From NCBI RefSeq assembly GCF_018069865.1, contig NZ_JAGQDG010000005.1, forward strand, positions 186,001 through 250,000: 64,000 nucleotides of DNA, read 5' to 3'. The notes under the pieces are model-generated. The model had not been told where the DNA came from. It did no database searches and saw only the letters and a program-made list of their open reading frames with translations. Within the stretch, counting starts at the first letter, position 1. Every line of letters starts with the position of its first letter. Shown here piece after piece: positions 36,039 through 57,285 of the stretch. This DNA comes from Ideonella paludis (lineage in GTDB: Bacteria > Pseudomonadota > Gammaproteobacteria > Burkholderiales > Burkholderiaceae_C). Position numbers and translations under genes: made by a program.

Positions 36039-36297
36039 TCCCTGCGAGAGCAGCTGGAAGCCCCGTGCGTCATAATGCCGGGTTTTCCAAGTGTTCTCTG
36101 ATCCGACTGCAGAGGAACAGGTTTGGTCGGACTCCGGTGCAACGCCGGGGTTGTCCGCCAGCGGTTGGTAGTGGCCAACCACCAAGCTTTCAGGCCGTCC
36201 AAAAGCGGACTCCAGCCTGCATAAGCCAGTCGCCGACGAGGCGTTTCCGCCAACAGGCCCTAAGGAGCCTTTGCGGGCCGTCGCTACGGAGTGTTCA

Positions 36298-40419
<4,122 letters not shown>

Positions 40420-40575
40420 CTTGTCAAAGCCGCGCCATGCGTCGTTGAAGGGTGGTCGGTTGCATAGCGCTGCCGAATGTCCCGATGAAGGGCCCTCCCT
40501 CTCGCCTAGCCTGGCGCACCTTTGCCGGCGTCATTTCCCTGCCAACGCGTTGAGTACCTCATTTAGGAGAAAGCC

Positions 40576-44796
<4,221 letters not shown>

Positions 44797-44837
44797 TGAT
44801 CCCCCGGGCCCGGTGACGACTGGGCCTGTCCATCCGC

Positions 44838-44868
44838 AAAGGGAGCCCTCGGGCTCCCTTTGTTCTTT
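44838..44868 (+). terminator. strong rho-independent terminator after rpoC
   Basis: AAAGGGAGCCC (44838-44848) and GGGCTCCCTTT (44851-44861) form an 11-bp perfect stem with a 2-base TC gap (real loop slightly larger), then GTTCTTT. The A-run before and the T-run after make it suited to termination from both sides, serving also the convergent PIN-domain gene. Confidence 0.88.
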
Positions 44869-44883
44869 CTGGTCGCTTGAGCG

Positions 44884-45378
44884 CTAGGCGTCCGCTGCGT
44901 GGACGTGGGCGGTGAGCCCGGGCCAGTGTTCGGGCGTGGTGATGGTGACGCCGTGAGCTGCGGCGCGGCGGGCCAACTTCAGCAGGGCTTTGTCGCGGCT
45001 GATCAGCCAGCGTGCCTGCTGAGCCAGCGCCAAGTCAATGAACTGCTGGTCGCTGGGGTCGCTGCAGCGCAAGCGCGGCAAGTCTTCGCTGCTTGGCGCG
45101 GGGACCACCCGGGCCTGCTGCCAGCGCTCGGTGTCCAGCAGCACCGCTTGGCGGGCCGCTTCAAAGCGCACTGGCTGTGGGCGAGCCAGCACGAAGCGCA
45201 GCTCGTCCAACATGCTGGCGCAAACCACCCATTGCAGCTGTTGAGCCGCGAGTGCTTCGCCAATCGGCGCCCAAGCCGGATTGCTAAACACCCAACCGTC
45301 CAGGATCACATTCGTGTCCAGAACAATCCGAGGCAGGTCTAGATCGGCGTCTGCGCCGACGTCCGCAGCCTCACTCAA
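44884..45378 (-). CDS. PIN-domain protein (putative toxin-like ribonuclease)
   Basis: The 164-residue protein has a PIN fold: [10 protein letters not shown] with the first acidic residue (Asp21), LDELRFVL (Glu), [12 protein letters not shown] (Asp) and LISRDKALL (Asp). PIN proteins of this type are often annotated as toxins of a toxin-antitoxin pair and would cut RNA, but no antitoxin-like gene is adjacent. The only available early start is TTG at 45378, overlapping the stop of the LacI-type gene as TTGA; translation is likely coupled to it. It could instead act in RNA processing or be under metabolic control. Confidence 0.75.
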   Translation of the reverse strand: MSEAADVGADADLDLPRIVLDTNVILDGWVFSNPAWAPIGEALAAQQLQWVVCASMLDELRFVLARPQPVRFEAARQAVLLDTERWQQARVVPAPSSEDLPRLRCSDPSDQQFIDLALAQQARWLISRDKALLKLARRAAAHGVTITTPEHWPGLTAHVHAADA

Positions 45379-46454
45379 ACGCTATGCCCTGTGCTGCGGC
45401 TGGACTCGCGCTGCACCAACTCGGTGGGCAGCTGAATCGGCGCGACCTTCTGCCCCTTCATCAAGGCCACAAGGGCTTCCACCATGACCACCCCGGCACG
45501 GTCGATCGACTGGCGCACCGTGGTCAGGGATGGGTGGAGGTGGCGAGCCAGTTCCACATCGTCATAACCCACCACAGGAATGTCTTGCGGCACCTGCCGC
45601 CCTTGAGCGCGCAGGGCGTTGATGGCGGTCATGGCCAACAGATCCGAGCAGGCAAACAGGCCGTCGACGGGGGGTTGAGTGGCCAGGTAGTCGTCGATCA
45701 TTGGGCGAGCCAGATCGGTGGCGAAAGGGGCCTTCAACAAGCAGCCTTCCTCGGGCTTCAGGCCTTGGGCGCGCAGGGCGTTCACAAAGCCTTCATAGCG
45801 CTGTGCCACTTCAGGCAGGTCCGTGTCGCCGACAAACAAAATGCGCTTGCAGCCCTGGGCCAAGAGGTGGGCTGTGGCCAACTCGCCGCCCGCGACGTTG
45901 TCGCTGCCCACGGTGCAATAAAGCTGGCCGGGCAGTTGCGCCCCCCAGACCACAATCGGCACGCCGCGCAGGGCCAGGGCATTGAGCTGGTCGTGGTGAT
46001 GCCATTGGCCGATCAGCAACACGCCCATGGCGCGGCCGGTGTCCACCAGCGAAGCGGCGTGGTCCAGGCGCTCGGCATCCACCCGCGAGAGCAGCACGTC
46101 GAACCCCTTTTCCGTCAGTGCGTCCGCAATCGAGCCCATCAAGGCCAGAAAGAACGGGTCCGAAATGTGCTGCCGGCTTTGGGTGTCCAAGGGGATCACC
46201 AGCCCGACCGTGCGGTTCTGACCCAGGCGCAGGTTCTGGGCCCCGACATTGATGGTGTAGTTCAGCGAGCGTGCCAGCTCGATCACCCGGGCCCGCGTCT
46301 CGGGGTTCACCAACTCGCTGCCTGACAGCGCGCGCGACACGGTGGAGACGGAAACGCCCGCCAGCCGGGCCACATCGGCCATTTGCAGGCGGCGCTGTTT
46401 GGCGCTGTCGGAAGGATGGGTGGCGGGCGGGGTGGTCGGTGCGGGGCGATTCAT
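45375..46454 (-). CDS. LacI-family transcriptional regulator
   Basis: The 359-residue repressor has an N-terminal tail, a LacI helix-turn-helix with hinge ([20 protein letters not shown], about 25-44) and a periplasmic-binding-protein-like sensor domain ([38 protein letters not shown]). Ligands of the family are usually sugars or nucleosides; none can be named. No transport or sugar gene is next to it. The only gene in its transcript is the PIN-domain gene. A typical LacI-class operator lies just upstream, which suggests autoregulation. Confidence 0.9.
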   Translation of the reverse strand: MNRPAPTTPPATHPSDSAKQRRLQMADVARLAGVSVSTVSRALSGSELVNPETRARVIELARSLNYTINVGAQNLRLGQNRTVGLVIPLDTQSRQHISDPFFLALMGSIADALTEKGFDVLLSRVDAERLDHAASLVDTGRAMGVLLIGQWHHHDQLNALALRGVPIVVWGAQLPGQLYCTVGSDNVAGGELATAHLLAQGCKRILFVGDTDLPEVAQRYEGFVNALRAQGLKPEEGCLLKAPFATDLARPMIDDYLATQPPVDGLFACSDLLAMTAINALRAQGRQVPQDIPVVGYDDVELARHLHPSLTTVRQSIDRAGVVMVEALVALMKGQKVAPIQLPTELVQRESSRSTGHSV

Positions 46455-46475
46455 GCCGGTCTTGAGCGGTCTACA

Positions 46476-46491
46476 AAGCGCTTGGAGCGCT
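46476..46491. promoter_or_regulatory. LacI-type operator upstream of the regulator
   Basis: AAGCGCTT (46476-46483) is the 8-bp CG-centred palindrome found at the core of many LacI-family operators. A second AGCGCT palindrome follows at 46486-46491. They lie 22-37 bp before the regulator's ATG. In the remaining spacer, 46492-46610, nothing else stands out. Confidence 0.6.
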
Positions 46492-46617
46492 CAGGGCGGC
46501 AGAGGGGAGACCTGCTGCCGTCAAGGGAGGCCGATTCTCACACGCGCCGCCCCAGCGCCGCCATGCGTGCAGACCTTGAGCGGAAGCGTCGGTCAAGGTG
46601 GCTGAAAACAGCGAGGC

Positions 46618-46646
46618 TTGCGGCTTGGGCCTGCACTACATATAAT
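46618..46646 (+). promoter_or_regulatory. promoter of the rpsL-rpsG-fusA-tuf operon
   Basis: TTGCGG (46618-46623) and a perfect TATAAT (46641-46646) are 17 bp apart. The predicted leader is about 205 bases long and contains a stem TTGCTGC/GCAGCAA (46679-46702). No gene lies in this leader. Confidence 0.75.
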
Positions 46647-46860
46647 CGTCGGCTTTTCGGCAGTTTTTGCCGTGCCCATTGCTGCGCGCTATTGTGCAGC
46701 AAGAGCGGGTCAAAAACACCTAAAACCCAATCAAAACAAAGCCTTAGCGCTGTGCTGCCCATGTGGCAGTCGCCTTGAGGCTTGGCGAGAAGGGGTGAAG
46801 CGGTGCCTAGAGTGGCCGGAAAGTTTTTTAGTCGTAACTTCAAACGGGAACAAGTTACCC

Positions 46861-47238
46861 ATGCCAACGATCAATCAGCTCGTGCGCCAAGGCCGTAAGG
46901 TCGAGGTCACGAAGTCCAAGTCGCCTGCGATGCAAAACTGCCCGCAGCGCCGCGGTGTTTGCACCCGCGTCTACACCACCACCCCCAAGAAGCCGAACTC
47001 CGCGCTTCGTAAGGTGGCCAAGGTTCGTCTGACCAACGGTTTCGAGGTCATCTCGTACATCGGCGGTGAAGGCCACAACCTGCAAGAGCACAGCGTTGTG
47101 CTCGTGCGCGGCGGCCGTGTCAAGGACTTGCCCGGTGTGCGCTACCACATCGTCCGTGGCTCCTTGGACCTGCAAGGCGTCAAGGATCGCAAGCAATCGC
47201 GTTCCAAGTACGGCGCGAAGCGTCCGAAGAAGAAGTAA
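46861..47238 (+). CDS. rpsL: 30S ribosomal protein S12
   Basis: The 125-residue decoding-centre protein begins [13 protein letters not shown]. The streptomycin-contact lysines are wild type ([11 protein letters not shown] and the [10 protein letters not shown] region), so no resistance mutation is seen. First gene of the str operon, behind a long leader from 46646. Confidence 0.97.
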   Translation: MPTINQLVRQGRKVEVTKSKSPAMQNCPQRRGVCTRVYTTTPKKPNSALRKVAKVRLTNGFEVISYIGGEGHNLQEHSVVLVRGGRVKDLPGVRYHIVRGSLDLQGVKDRKQSRSKYGAKRPKKK

Positions 47239-47434
47239 TGTGCCGCGCCGGCTTTTGCCGCGCTGTCTCGTTGCTGTGTCGAACACGCCAGAGTCTCAGA
47301 TCTGCTGAGAGCCTGGATGTGAATTGCGGTAAGCCAAGAATTGGCCCCTGCCGAGTAAGTGAAAGATCCGCTTCAATGTGATCTTTCAAGGTGTACGGGA
47401 AACCGTCGCCAACTGAAGATGAAGGAAGAGAGAA

Positions 47435-47905
47435 ATGCCTCGTCGTCGCGAAGTCCCCAAGCGTGAGATCCTGCCTGATCCGAAGTTCGGTTCTGTCGAT
47501 CTGTCCAAGTTCATGAACGTGGTCATGGAATCCGGCAAGAAGGCCGTTGCAGAGCGCATCATTTACGGTGCCCTGGAACAGGTCGAGAAGAAGGCCAACA
47601 AGGATCCGCTGGAAGTCTTCATGGTTGCTCTGAACAACGTGAAGCCGATGGTTGAAGTGAAGTCCCGCCGCGTCGGCGGTGCGAACTACCAAGTTCCCGT
47701 GGAAGTTCGTCCTGTCCGCCGGATGGCTTTGGCCATGCGTTGGTTGAAAGAGTCCGCTCGCAAGCGCGGTGAGAAGTCGATGGCTGCACGTTTGGCCAAT
47801 GAGCTGCTGGAAGCCTCTGAAGGCCGTGGCGGCGCCATGAAGAAGCGTGATGAAGTCCACCGTATGGCTGAAGCCAACAAGGCCTTCTCGCACTTCCGCT
47901 TCTGA
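47435..47905 (+). CDS. rpsG: 30S ribosomal protein S7
   Basis: The 156-residue protein starts [20 protein letters not shown] and is a primary 16S rRNA binder; in enterics it represses the str operon at the rpsL-rpsG spacer. Here that spacer is 196 bp and holds no gene. GGAAGAGAGAA precedes the ATG. Confidence 0.97.
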   Translation: MPRRREVPKREILPDPKFGSVDLSKFMNVVMESGKKAVAERIIYGALEQVEKKANKDPLEVFMVALNNVKPMVEVKSRRVGGANYQVPVEVRPVRRMALAMRWLKESARKRGEKSMAARLANELLEASEGRGGAMKKRDEVHRMAEANKAFSHFRF

Positions 47906-47918
47906 TCCACCGTTTTTC

Positions 47919-47955
47919 AGCCGCTCAGGGTTTCTGCTGACCCCGGGCGGCTTTC
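47919..47955 (+). terminator. possible attenuator between rpsG and fusA
   Basis: AGCCGC (47919-47924) pairs with GCGGCT (47947-47952), followed by TT; TCAG and CTGA inside the loop can extend the stem. The T-run is short, so partial attenuation is more likely than full termination. Confidence 0.3.
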
Positions 47956-47982
47956 GCCGTTTCAGGCAATTGGAGTTACACC

Positions 47983-50085
<2,103 letters not shown>

Positions 50086-50094
50086 ACACACCCC

Positions 50095-50156
50095 CGAAGC
50101 GCCTGCGGCGCTCCCCCTCAAGGGGGCTCCGCCAGCAGCCCGGCCAAGCCGGGCTG
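50095..50156. repeat. REP-like cluster of palindromes between fusA and tuf
   Basis: Three stems follow each other: AGCGCC-tgc-GGCGCT (50098-50112), CCCCCT-ca-AGGGGG (50113-50126) and CAGCCCGG-ccaag-CCGGGCTG (50136-50156). From memory, this kind of GC-rich intergenic repeat is frequent in Comamonadaceae genomes. Only one copy is in the window. It may also slow polymerase between fusA and tuf. Confidence 0.55.
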
Positions 50157-50293
50157 CGGCTCCCACCAGATGGGTTGCGCTACTTTCTTTGTCTTCAGCG
50201 CCTCGCACAACGAGGTTGGCTTGCTGCCCGTGGCAGCCAAGGCTGGAGACGTTAAACCGACACGGGCAACTGTTCTTTCTCTAGGAGTTTGAA

Positions 50294-51484
<1,191 letters not shown>

Positions 51485-51495
51485 GGACACCTACC

Positions 51496-51807
51496 ATGTC
51501 CAAGCAAAAGATCCGCATCCGCCTGAAGGCCTTCGATTACAAGCTGATCGACCAGTCTGCCCTGGAAATCGTTGACACCGCCAAGCGCACCGGCGCGATC
51601 GTCAAGGGCCCCGTGCCCCTGCCGACCCGCATGCAGCGTTTTGACATCCTGCGCTCGCCGCACGTCAACAAGACCTCGCGTGACCAGTTCGAAATCCGCA
51701 CGCACCAGCGTCTGATGGACATCGTGGACCCGACCGACAAGACGGTTGACGCCCTGATGAAGTTGGACCTGCCCGCGGGTGTCGACGTGGAGATCAAGCT
51801 CCAGTAA
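51496..51807 (+). CDS. rpsJ: 30S ribosomal protein S10
   Basis: The 103-residue protein starts [19 protein letters not shown] and ends [13 protein letters not shown], full length. It also acts as NusE in antitermination. It follows tuf directly and is separated from rplC by a 236-bp spacer with a promoter, so it is the end of the tuf transcript as much as the start of the S10 operon. Confidence 0.97.
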   Translation: MSKQKIRIRLKAFDYKLIDQSALEIVDTAKRTGAIVKGPVPLPTRMQRFDILRSPHVNKTSRDQFEIRTHQRLMDIVDPTDKTVDALMKLDLPAGVDVEIKLQ

Positions 51808-51828
51808 TGCCCAATCCGGTGAGGGTGC

Positions 51829-51857
51829 TTGCACGCTCACCGGACCCAGCATATACT
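51829..51857 (+). promoter_or_regulatory. promoter in front of rplC
   Basis: TTGCAC (51829-51834) and TATACT (51852-51857), 17 bp apart, are a good sigma70 pair starting 21 bp after the rpsJ stop. The bases after the -10 (CGAGAGCTT) recur after the rplN promoter. Confidence 0.7.
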
Positions 51858-51877
51858 CGAGAGCTTTTGCGGCGATG

Positions 51878-51905
51878 GGGTGGCCTGTTTTTGGGTCGCC
51901 CTTTT
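51878..51905 (+). terminator. attenuator-like hairpin in the rplC leader
   Basis: GGGTGGC (51878-51884) can pair with GTCGCCC (51895-51901) using two G-U pairs, and TTTT follows. Its place 20 bases after the predicted start suggests control of the S10 operon by attenuation, as known for E. coli L4, but the stem is modest. Confidence 0.4.
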
Positions 51906-52043
51906 GCCGTGAGTCGTGCTGATGATGTTCCAAAGGTCAACTTTGGGCCTAAGTCAGCGCATTAGTCAGTTCGGCCAATCGATGTCGAACTTGTGAAACC
52001 CAGCCTCAGTCAAGCCTGTGCTTGCGAGGGGCGGAGAAGAACC

Positions 52044-52715
52044 ATGAGTCTAAGCAATCGTCTCGGATTGCTGGGCCGCAAGGTGGGCATGATGCGCGTG
52101 TTCACAGACGACGGCGATGCCGTTCCTGTGACCGTGCTGGATGTGTCCAACAACCGCGTGACCCAGGTCAAGACCGTAGAGACCGACGGCTACAGCGCCA
52201 TTCAAGTGGCGTTCGGTGCGCGCAAAGCGTCGCGCGTGACCAAGCCGGAAGCTGGCCACCTCGCGAAAGCGGGCGTTGAAGCCGGTGAAATCCTCAAAGA
52301 ATTCCGCGTCGCTGCAGAAGTGGCTGCTGAGTACAAGCCGGGTACGGCTGTGCCAGTGACCCTGTTTGCCGCTGGCGAAAAGGTGGACGTGCAAGGCACT
52401 TCCATCGGTAAGGGATTCACGGGCACCATCAAGCGTCACAACTTCAGCTCGCAGCGCGCCTCGCACGGTAACAGCCGTTCGCACAACGTGCCGGGTTCGA
52501 TCTCGATGGCGCAAGATCCGGGCCGCGTGTTCCCGGGCAAGAAGATGTCGGGCCACCTGGGCGACGTGACCGTCACCACCCAGAACCTGGACATCGTTCG
52601 CATTGACGAAGCCCGCCAGTTGCTGCTGGTGCGTGGCGCCGTGCCGGGTTCCAAGAACGGTTTCGTGACCGTGCGCCCTGCCGTCAAGGCCAAGGCCCAG
52701 AAGGGAGCCAACTGA
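52044..52715 (+). CDS. rplC: 50S ribosomal protein L3
   Basis: The 223-residue protein begins [16 protein letters not shown] and has the conserved [20 protein letters not shown] loop near the peptidyl-transferase centre. ATG 52044 has GGAG upstream. Its stop overlaps the rplD start (TGATG). Confidence 0.96.
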   Translation: MSLSNRLGLLGRKVGMMRVFTDDGDAVPVTVLDVSNNRVTQVKTVETDGYSAIQVAFGARKASRVTKPEAGHLAKAGVEAGEILKEFRVAAEVAAEYKPGTAVPVTLFAAGEKVDVQGTSIGKGFTGTIKRHNFSSQRASHGNSRSHNVPGSISMAQDPGRVFPGKKMSGHLGDVTVTTQNLDIVRIDEARQLLLVRGAVPGSKNGFVTVRPAVKAKAQKGAN

Positions 52716-53335
52716 TGCAGCTCGAGCTCCTGAACGAACAAGGTCAAGCCACCGCCAAGGTGGATGCACCGGATACCGTGTTTGCGCGTGATTACAACGA
52801 AGCTCTGGTTCACCAGATCGTTGTGGCCTACCAGGCGAATGCTCGCCAAGGCACCCGCAAGCAACTGACCCGCGCTGAAGTTCATCACTCCACGAAGAAG
52901 CCGTTCCGCCAAAAGGGCACCGGCCGCGCTCGTGCAGGTATGACGTCTTCGCCGCTGTGGCGTGGGGGTGGTCGCACCTTCCCGAACACACCGGACGAGA
53001 ACTTCTCGCACAAGGTCAACAAGAAGATGTACCGCGCCGGTATGGCCACCATCCTCTCCCAGCTGGCCCGTGACGGCCGTCTGGCTGTGGTGGACTCGCT
53101 GACTGTTGAAGCGCCGAAGACCAAGCTCTTGGCTTCGAAGTTCAAGGCCATGGGCCTGCAGTCGGTGTTGGTGATCTCCGACGTCGTGGACGACAACCTG
53201 GCTCTGGCTTCGCGCAATCTGCCTAACGTGCTCGTCGTTGAGCCGCGTTACGCTGACCCGCTGTCGCTGGTCTTCTACAAGAAGGTGCTGGTGACCAAGG
53301 CGGCCATCGAGCAGCTCAAGGAGATGTACGCATGA
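52715..53335 (+). CDS. rplD: 50S ribosomal protein L4
   Basis: The 206-residue protein has the long exit-tunnel loop with [20 protein letters not shown]-like residues ([11 protein letters not shown]). In enterics L4 represses the S10 operon. It overlaps rplC by one base and rplW by four (ATGA). Confidence 0.96.
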   Translation: MQLELLNEQGQATAKVDAPDTVFARDYNEALVHQIVVAYQANARQGTRKQLTRAEVHHSTKKPFRQKGTGRARAGMTSSPLWRGGGRTFPNTPDENFSHKVNKKMYRAGMATILSQLARDGRLAVVDSLTVEAPKTKLLASKFKAMGLQSVLVISDVVDDNLALASRNLPNVLVVEPRYADPLSLVFYKKVLVTKAAIEQLKEMYA

Positions 53336-53643
53336 GCGCCGCATTCAAAGAGGGCCGTCTGGCTCAAGTGCTGGTGGCACCGGTGATCTCCGAGAAAGCC
53401 ACTCAAGTCGCTGAAAAGCAGAACCAAGTTCTGTTCAAGGTCTTGCGTGACGCGACCAAGCCCGAAATCAAGGCCGCTGTTGAACTGATGTTCAAGGTCG
53501 AGGTGGAGGCTGTGAACGTCGTGAACGTCAAGGGCAAGGTCAAGCGCTTCGGTCGCTCGATCGGCCGTCGTGACCACGTCAAGAAGGCCTATGTCTCGCT
53601 GAAGGCGGGCCAGGAGCTGAACTTCTCCGGGGAGGCCGCGTAA
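53332..53643 (+). CDS. rplW: 50S ribosomal protein L23
   Basis: The 103-residue tunnel-exit protein has [12 protein letters not shown] and the C-terminal [12 protein letters not shown]. It docks trigger factor and SRP. Coupled to rplD by ATGA and three bases from rplB. Confidence 0.96.
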   Translation: MSAAFKEGRLAQVLVAPVISEKATQVAEKQNQVLFKVLRDATKPEIKAAVELMFKVEVEAVNVVNVKGKVKRFGRSIGRRDHVKKAYVSLKAGQELNFSGEAA

Positions 53644-53646
53644 ATC

Positions 53647-54471
53647 ATGGCAGTCGTCAAAGTCAAACCAACCTCGCCTGGCCGCCGTGCCGTGGTGAAG
53701 GTGGTGCACAAGCACCTGCACAAGGGCGCTCCGGAAGCTTCGCTGCTGGAACCCCAGAAGCAAAACTCTGGCCGTAACAACAACGGTCACATCACGATGC
53801 GTCACAAGGGTGGTGGTCATAAGCACCACTACCGCGTTGTCGACTTCAAGCGCAACAAGGACGGCATTCCCGCGAAGGTTGAGCGTATTGAGTACGACCC
53901 CAACCGTACGGCCCACATCGCTCTGGTGTGCTACGCCGACGGCGAGCGTCGCTACATCATCGCTCCGCGTGGTCTGGAAGTCGGTGCAACCATCCTGAGC
54001 GGCTCGGAAGCGCCGATCAAGGCGGGCAACACCCTGCCGATTCGCAATATCCCCGTCGGCTCGACCATCCACTGCGTGGAAATGATGCCTGGCAAGGGTG
54101 CGCAGATCGCTCGCTCCGCTGGTACCGCTGTGACCCTGATGGCGCGTGAAGGCACCTACTCGCAGATCCGTCTGCGTTCGGGTGAAGTGCGCAAGATCCA
54201 CATCGATTGCCGCGCCACCATTGGTGAAGTGAGCAACGAAGAGCACAACCTGCGTCAGTACGGCAAGGCCGGCGCCATCCGCTGGAAGGGCATCCGCCCG
54301 ACCGTGCGTGGTACCGCCATGAACCCGGTCGACCACCCGCACGGTGGTGGTGAGGGTCGTACCGGCGAAGGCCAGGCTCCAGTGTCGCCGTGGAACACCC
54401 TGACCAAGGGCTACCGCACTCGCAACAACAAGCGCACGCAGACGTTCATCGTTTCGCGCCGCAAGAAGTAA
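53647..54471 (+). CDS. rplB: 50S ribosomal protein L2
   Basis: The 274-residue protein begins [19 protein letters not shown]. The conserved essential-histidine region near the C terminus reads [20 protein letters not shown]. Full length for the family. Confidence 0.97.
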   Translation: MAVVKVKPTSPGRRAVVKVVHKHLHKGAPEASLLEPQKQNSGRNNNGHITMRHKGGGHKHHYRVVDFKRNKDGIPAKVERIEYDPNRTAHIALVCYADGERRYIIAPRGLEVGATILSGSEAPIKAGNTLPIRNIPVGSTIHCVEMMPGKGAQIARSAGTAVTLMAREGTYSQIRLRSGEVRKIHIDCRATIGEVSNEEHNLRQYGKAGAIRWKGIRPTVRGTAMNPVDHPHGGGEGRTGEGQAPVSPWNTLTKGYRTRNNKRTQTFIVSRRKK

Positions 54472-54481
54472 GGGCTGGACC

Positions 54482-54757
54482 ATGGCACGTTCACTCAAAA
54501 AGGGTCCCTTTGTGGATCATCACCTTCTGGCCAAGGCTGAAAAGGCCGTCGCCACGAAGGACAAGAAGCCGATCAAGACCTGGTCGCGTCGCTCTACCAT
54601 TCTTCCCGACTTCATCGGCCTGACCATTGCTGTGCACAACGGCAAGCAGCACGTGCCGGTGTATGTGTCTGACCAAATGGTCGGCCACAAGCTCGGCGAG
54701 TTCGCACTGACCCGTACGTTCAAGGGTCACCCTGCGGACAAGAAGGCCAAGAAGTAA
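54482..54757 (+). CDS. rpsS: 30S ribosomal protein S19
   Basis: The 91-residue protein starts [16 protein letters not shown] and has the [19 protein letters not shown] core that touches the A-site tRNA region. It follows rplB by ten bases. Confidence 0.97.
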   Translation: MARSLKKGPFVDHHLLAKAEKAVATKDKKPIKTWSRRSTILPDFIGLTIAVHNGKQHVPVYVSDQMVGHKLGEFALTRTFKGHPADKKAKK

Positions 54758-54769
54758 AAGGACACGACG

Positions 54770-55099
54770 ATGGAAACCAAAGCAATCGTCCGTGGCGTTC
54801 GCCTCTCCGTGGATAAGGGCCGCCTCGTGGCAGACCTGATCCGTGGCAAGAAGGTTGACCAAGCCCTGAACATCCTGGCCTTCACCCAAAAGAAGGCCGC
54901 CGGCATCGTCAAGAAGGCGCTCGAAAGCGCCATCGCCAACGCCGAGCACAATGATGGCGCAGACATCGATGACCTGAAGGTCACCTCGATCTACGTCGAG
55001 CAAGGCACCACGCTGAAGCGTTTCTCGGCCCGCGCAAAGGGCCGTGGCAATCGCATCAGCAAGGGTACCTGCCACATCTATGTGACCGTCGGGAACTGA
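54770..55099 (+). CDS. rplV: 50S ribosomal protein L22
   Basis: The 109-residue protein has [18 protein letters not shown] and a tunnel-lining hairpin with [20 protein letters not shown]. The macrolide-related loop is full length. Confidence 0.97.
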   Translation: METKAIVRGVRLSVDKGRLVADLIRGKKVDQALNILAFTQKKAAGIVKKALESAIANAEHNDGADIDDLKVTSIYVEQGTTLKRFSARAKGRGNRISKGTCHIYVTVGN

Positions 55100-55107
55100 G
55101 GAAGACC

Positions 55108-55965
55108 ATGGGACAAAAAATCCATCCAACCGGCTTCCGCCTGCCCGTCACCCGTGCATGGGCGTCGCGCTGGTACGCGAGCAACAAGAACTTCGCCGGC
55201 ATGCTGGCTGAAGATCTTGATGTGCGCGAGTACCTCAAGGCCAAGCTGAAGAGCGCCGCTGTGTCGCGCATCCTGATCGAGCGTCCTGCCAAGAACGCCC
55301 GCATCACCATTTACTCGGCACGTCCGGGTGTGGTGATCGGCAAGAAGGGTGAAGACATCGAAAACCTGAAGGCCGAACTGACCAAGCGTCTGGGCGTGCC
55401 TGTGGCCGTGAACATCGAAGAAGTGCGCAAGCCTGAAATCGATGCTCAACTGATCGCTGACTCGATCACCCAGCAGCTCGAAAAGCGCATCATGTTCCGT
55501 CGCGCCATGAAGCGTGCGATGCAGAACGCCATGCGTTTGGGCGCTCAAGGTATCAAGATCATGTCGGCCGGTCGTCTGAACGGCATCGAAATCGCTCGTA
55601 CCGAGTGGTACCGTGAAGGCCGCGTGCCTCTTCACACCCTGAAGGCTGACATCGACTATGGCTTCTCTGAAGCCAAGACGACCTACGGCGTGATCGGCGT
55701 GAAGGTGTGGGTCTATCGTGGCGACCGCCTGGCCAATGGTGACGCTCCGGTGATCAACACGCCCGCAGGCGCTGAAGATGACCGTCGCCCACGTCGCAAC
55801 GCTCGTCCGGGTGCCCCGGCCGGCCGTGGCCGTCCTGGTGGCGATCGTGGTGCTCCCCGTGCGGACAAGCCCGCTGAAGCCGGCGCAGCCGGTGCTGGCG
55901 CACCTGCAGCAGCCAAGCGTGTCCGCAAGGCCGCTCCCGCTGCCGGTGAAGGCAAAGGAGAATAA
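55108..55965 (+). CDS. rpsC: 30S ribosomal protein S3 with a long basic tail
   Basis: The 285-residue protein has the KH domain ([17 protein letters not shown]) and the C-terminal S3 domain ending near [11 protein letters not shown] tail of about 65 residues rich in Ala, Arg, Gly and Pro follows, making it some 50 residues longer than the E. coli protein. Such tails occur in several Burkholderiales. It is expected to hang off the mRNA entry side. Confidence 0.96.
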   Translation: MGQKIHPTGFRLPVTRAWASRWYASNKNFAGMLAEDLDVREYLKAKLKSAAVSRILIERPAKNARITIYSARPGVVIGKKGEDIENLKAELTKRLGVPVAVNIEEVRKPEIDAQLIADSITQQLEKRIMFRRAMKRAMQNAMRLGAQGIKIMSAGRLNGIEIARTEWYREGRVPLHTLKADIDYGFSEAKTTYGVIGVKVWVYRGDRLANGDAPVINTPAGAEDDRRPRRNARPGAPAGRGRPGGDRGAPRADKPAEAGAAGAGAPAAAKRVRKAAPAAGEGKGE

Positions 55966-55967
55966 GC

Positions 55968-56384
55968 ATGCTGCAACCAGCACGTCGTAAATACCGCAAG
56001 GAACAAAAAGGCCGTAACACCGGCGTCGCTACCCGCGGCGCTCTGGTGTCCTTCGGTGACTTTGGTCTGAAGGCGACCGAGCGCGGTCGTCTGACGGCTC
56101 GTCAAATCGAAGCGGCTCGTCGTGCCATTTCGCGCCATATCAAGCGCGGTGGCCGCATCTTCATCCGCATCTTCCCGGATAAGCCGATCTCGCAAAAGCC
56201 TGCCGAAGTCCGTATGGGTAACGGTAAGGGCAACCCTGAGTACTACGTGGCTGAAATCCAGCCGGGTAAGGTGCTCTATGAGATCAATGGCGTTCCCGAG
56301 GCGCTCGCCCGTGAAGCGTTCACCCTGGCGGCAGCCAAGCTGCCGCTGCGGTGCACCTTCGTGGCTCGCCAGCTCGGCGCTTAA
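55968..56384 (+). CDS. rplP: 50S ribosomal protein L16
   Basis: The 138-residue protein starts [16 protein letters not shown] and has [20 protein letters not shown]. It binds tRNA near the A site. Two bases separate it from rpsC. Confidence 0.97.
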   Translation: MLQPARRKYRKEQKGRNTGVATRGALVSFGDFGLKATERGRLTARQIEAARRAISRHIKRGGRIFIRIFPDKPISQKPAEVRMGNGKGNPEYYVAEIQPGKVLYEINGVPEALAREAFTLAAAKLPLRCTFVARQLGA

Positions 56385-56411
56385 TCCGCGCAGACACAAG
56401 GAAAGCACACC

Positions 56412-56612
56412 ATGAAAGCATCTGAACTGCGAGCCAAGGACGTGGCCGCGCTGGAAAAGGAAGTCACCGACCTCCTGAAGGCGCACTTCGGCCTGCGCAT
56501 GCAAAAGGGTACGCAGCAGCTCGGCAACACCGCGCTGTTGGGTAACACCCGTCGCGACATCGCTCGCGCCAAGACCATCTTGGCCGAGAAGAAGAGGGAG
56601 GCTGCGAAATGA
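56412..56612 (+). CDS. rpmC: 50S ribosomal protein L29
   Basis: The 66-residue helical-hairpin protein has [16 protein letters not shown] and [15 protein letters not shown]. It sits at the tunnel exit. ATGA overlap with rpsQ. Confidence 0.96.
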   Translation: MKASELRAKDVAALEKEVTDLLKAHFGLRMQKGTQQLGNTALLGNTRRDIARAKTILAEKKREAAK

Positions 56613-56884
56613 CGCAAGCTCAAGAAACCACGACCAACACTCGGACGCTGGTCGGCCGCGTGGTCAGCGACAAGCGCTCCAAGACGGTCACCGTCCTGGT
56701 CGAGCGTCGCGTCAAGCATGAGCTCTACGGCAAGATCGTGGCCCGCTCGCGCAAGTACCATGCACACGACGAAAAAGGCGAATACCACCTGGGTGACACC
56801 GTGGAAATCGCCGAGTCGCGCCCCATCTCCAAGACCAAGAACTGGGTCGTGACCCGTTTGGTCGAGAAGGCTCGGTTGATCTAA
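56609..56884 (+). CDS. rpsQ: 30S ribosomal protein S17
   Basis: The 91-residue protein has [20 protein letters not shown] and the signature [18 protein letters not shown]. Its last codons encode [13 protein letters not shown] second, diverged copy of this C-terminal stretch occurs 1.6 kb downstream, and everything between is AT-rich and foreign-looking. The 3' end seen here may therefore have been supplied by the insertion. Normally rplN, or a short spacer, would follow. Confidence 0.96.
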   Translation: MTQAQETTTNTRTLVGRVVSDKRSKTVTVLVERRVKHELYGKIVARSRKYHAHDEKGEYHLGDTVEIAESRPISKTKNWVVTRLVEKARLI

Positions 56885-56897
56885 ATAGATGAGCATT

Positions 56898-56957
56898 ACA
56901 GACGCAGCTTTTGTGCGGCTGTAAATTAGGCAGCTAAACGCAATGTTTGGCTGCCTA
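56898..56957 (+). other. two hairpins at the left edge of the islet
   Basis: ACAGACGC/GCGGCTGT (56898-56922, one mismatch) is followed by a longer stem, TAGGCAGCTAAAC-gcaat-GTTTGGCTGCCTA (56927-56957), 13 bp with one G-U pair. No T-run follows, so termination is doubtful. They could be recombination-site symmetry, a processing site or a weak terminator. Confidence 0.5.
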
Positions 56958-57053
56958 GTTTGCTATGGTCTTGGGAAGGTATTGCACGCCTTGATTTTTT
57001 GTTCTATGCTTGGCGCGCTAAGAGGCCTTTTAAGCGAATTGAAAAGGTAGAAG

Positions 57054-57275
57054 ATGAAGATCTTGGACCATGTCTTGTTCGTTGAGGGTAATGACAATTT
57101 TGTATTTCGAGACGTCGCAGATAAGCTTCGCTTAGGTGTTGTGACGAATGGAAAAGGAAATAATTCCCCGGCGTTTCAGGATGACTTGGCAATTAAGTCA
57201 GCGAAAGAGCGTGAAGCTGAAATAGTGGCATCGGCTAAGAGATTGTTTGCTGACATGCTTGCTAACGATCGATAG
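57054..57275 (+). CDS. islet ORF 1, unknown small protein
   Basis: A 73-residue hydrophilic protein, with DHVLFVEGNDNFVFRDVADK at the N terminus and a charged helical C-terminal half (KSAKEREAEIVASAKRLF). I recognise no family and see no signal or membrane segment. The upstream AGGTAGAAG gives a modest ribosome-binding site. The AT-rich codon use differs sharply from the flanking ribosomal genes. The next gene starts 10 bases after its stop. A fragment of a larger gene is possible. Confidence 0.5.
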   Translation: MKILDHVLFVEGNDNFVFRDVADKLRLGVVTNGKGNNSPAFQDDLAIKSAKEREAEIVASAKRLFADMLANDR

Positions 57276-57285
57276 CGGAGTTGCT

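Noticed and set aside
44838-44861. Perfect palindrome after rpoC as a possible insertion-site repeat
   Set aside because: Flanking A- and T-runs make it an ordinary bidirectional terminator.
46383-46778. Frames in the leader of rpsL
   Set aside because: They have no ribosome-binding sites, overlap a clear promoter and leader hairpins, and show no conserved protein features.
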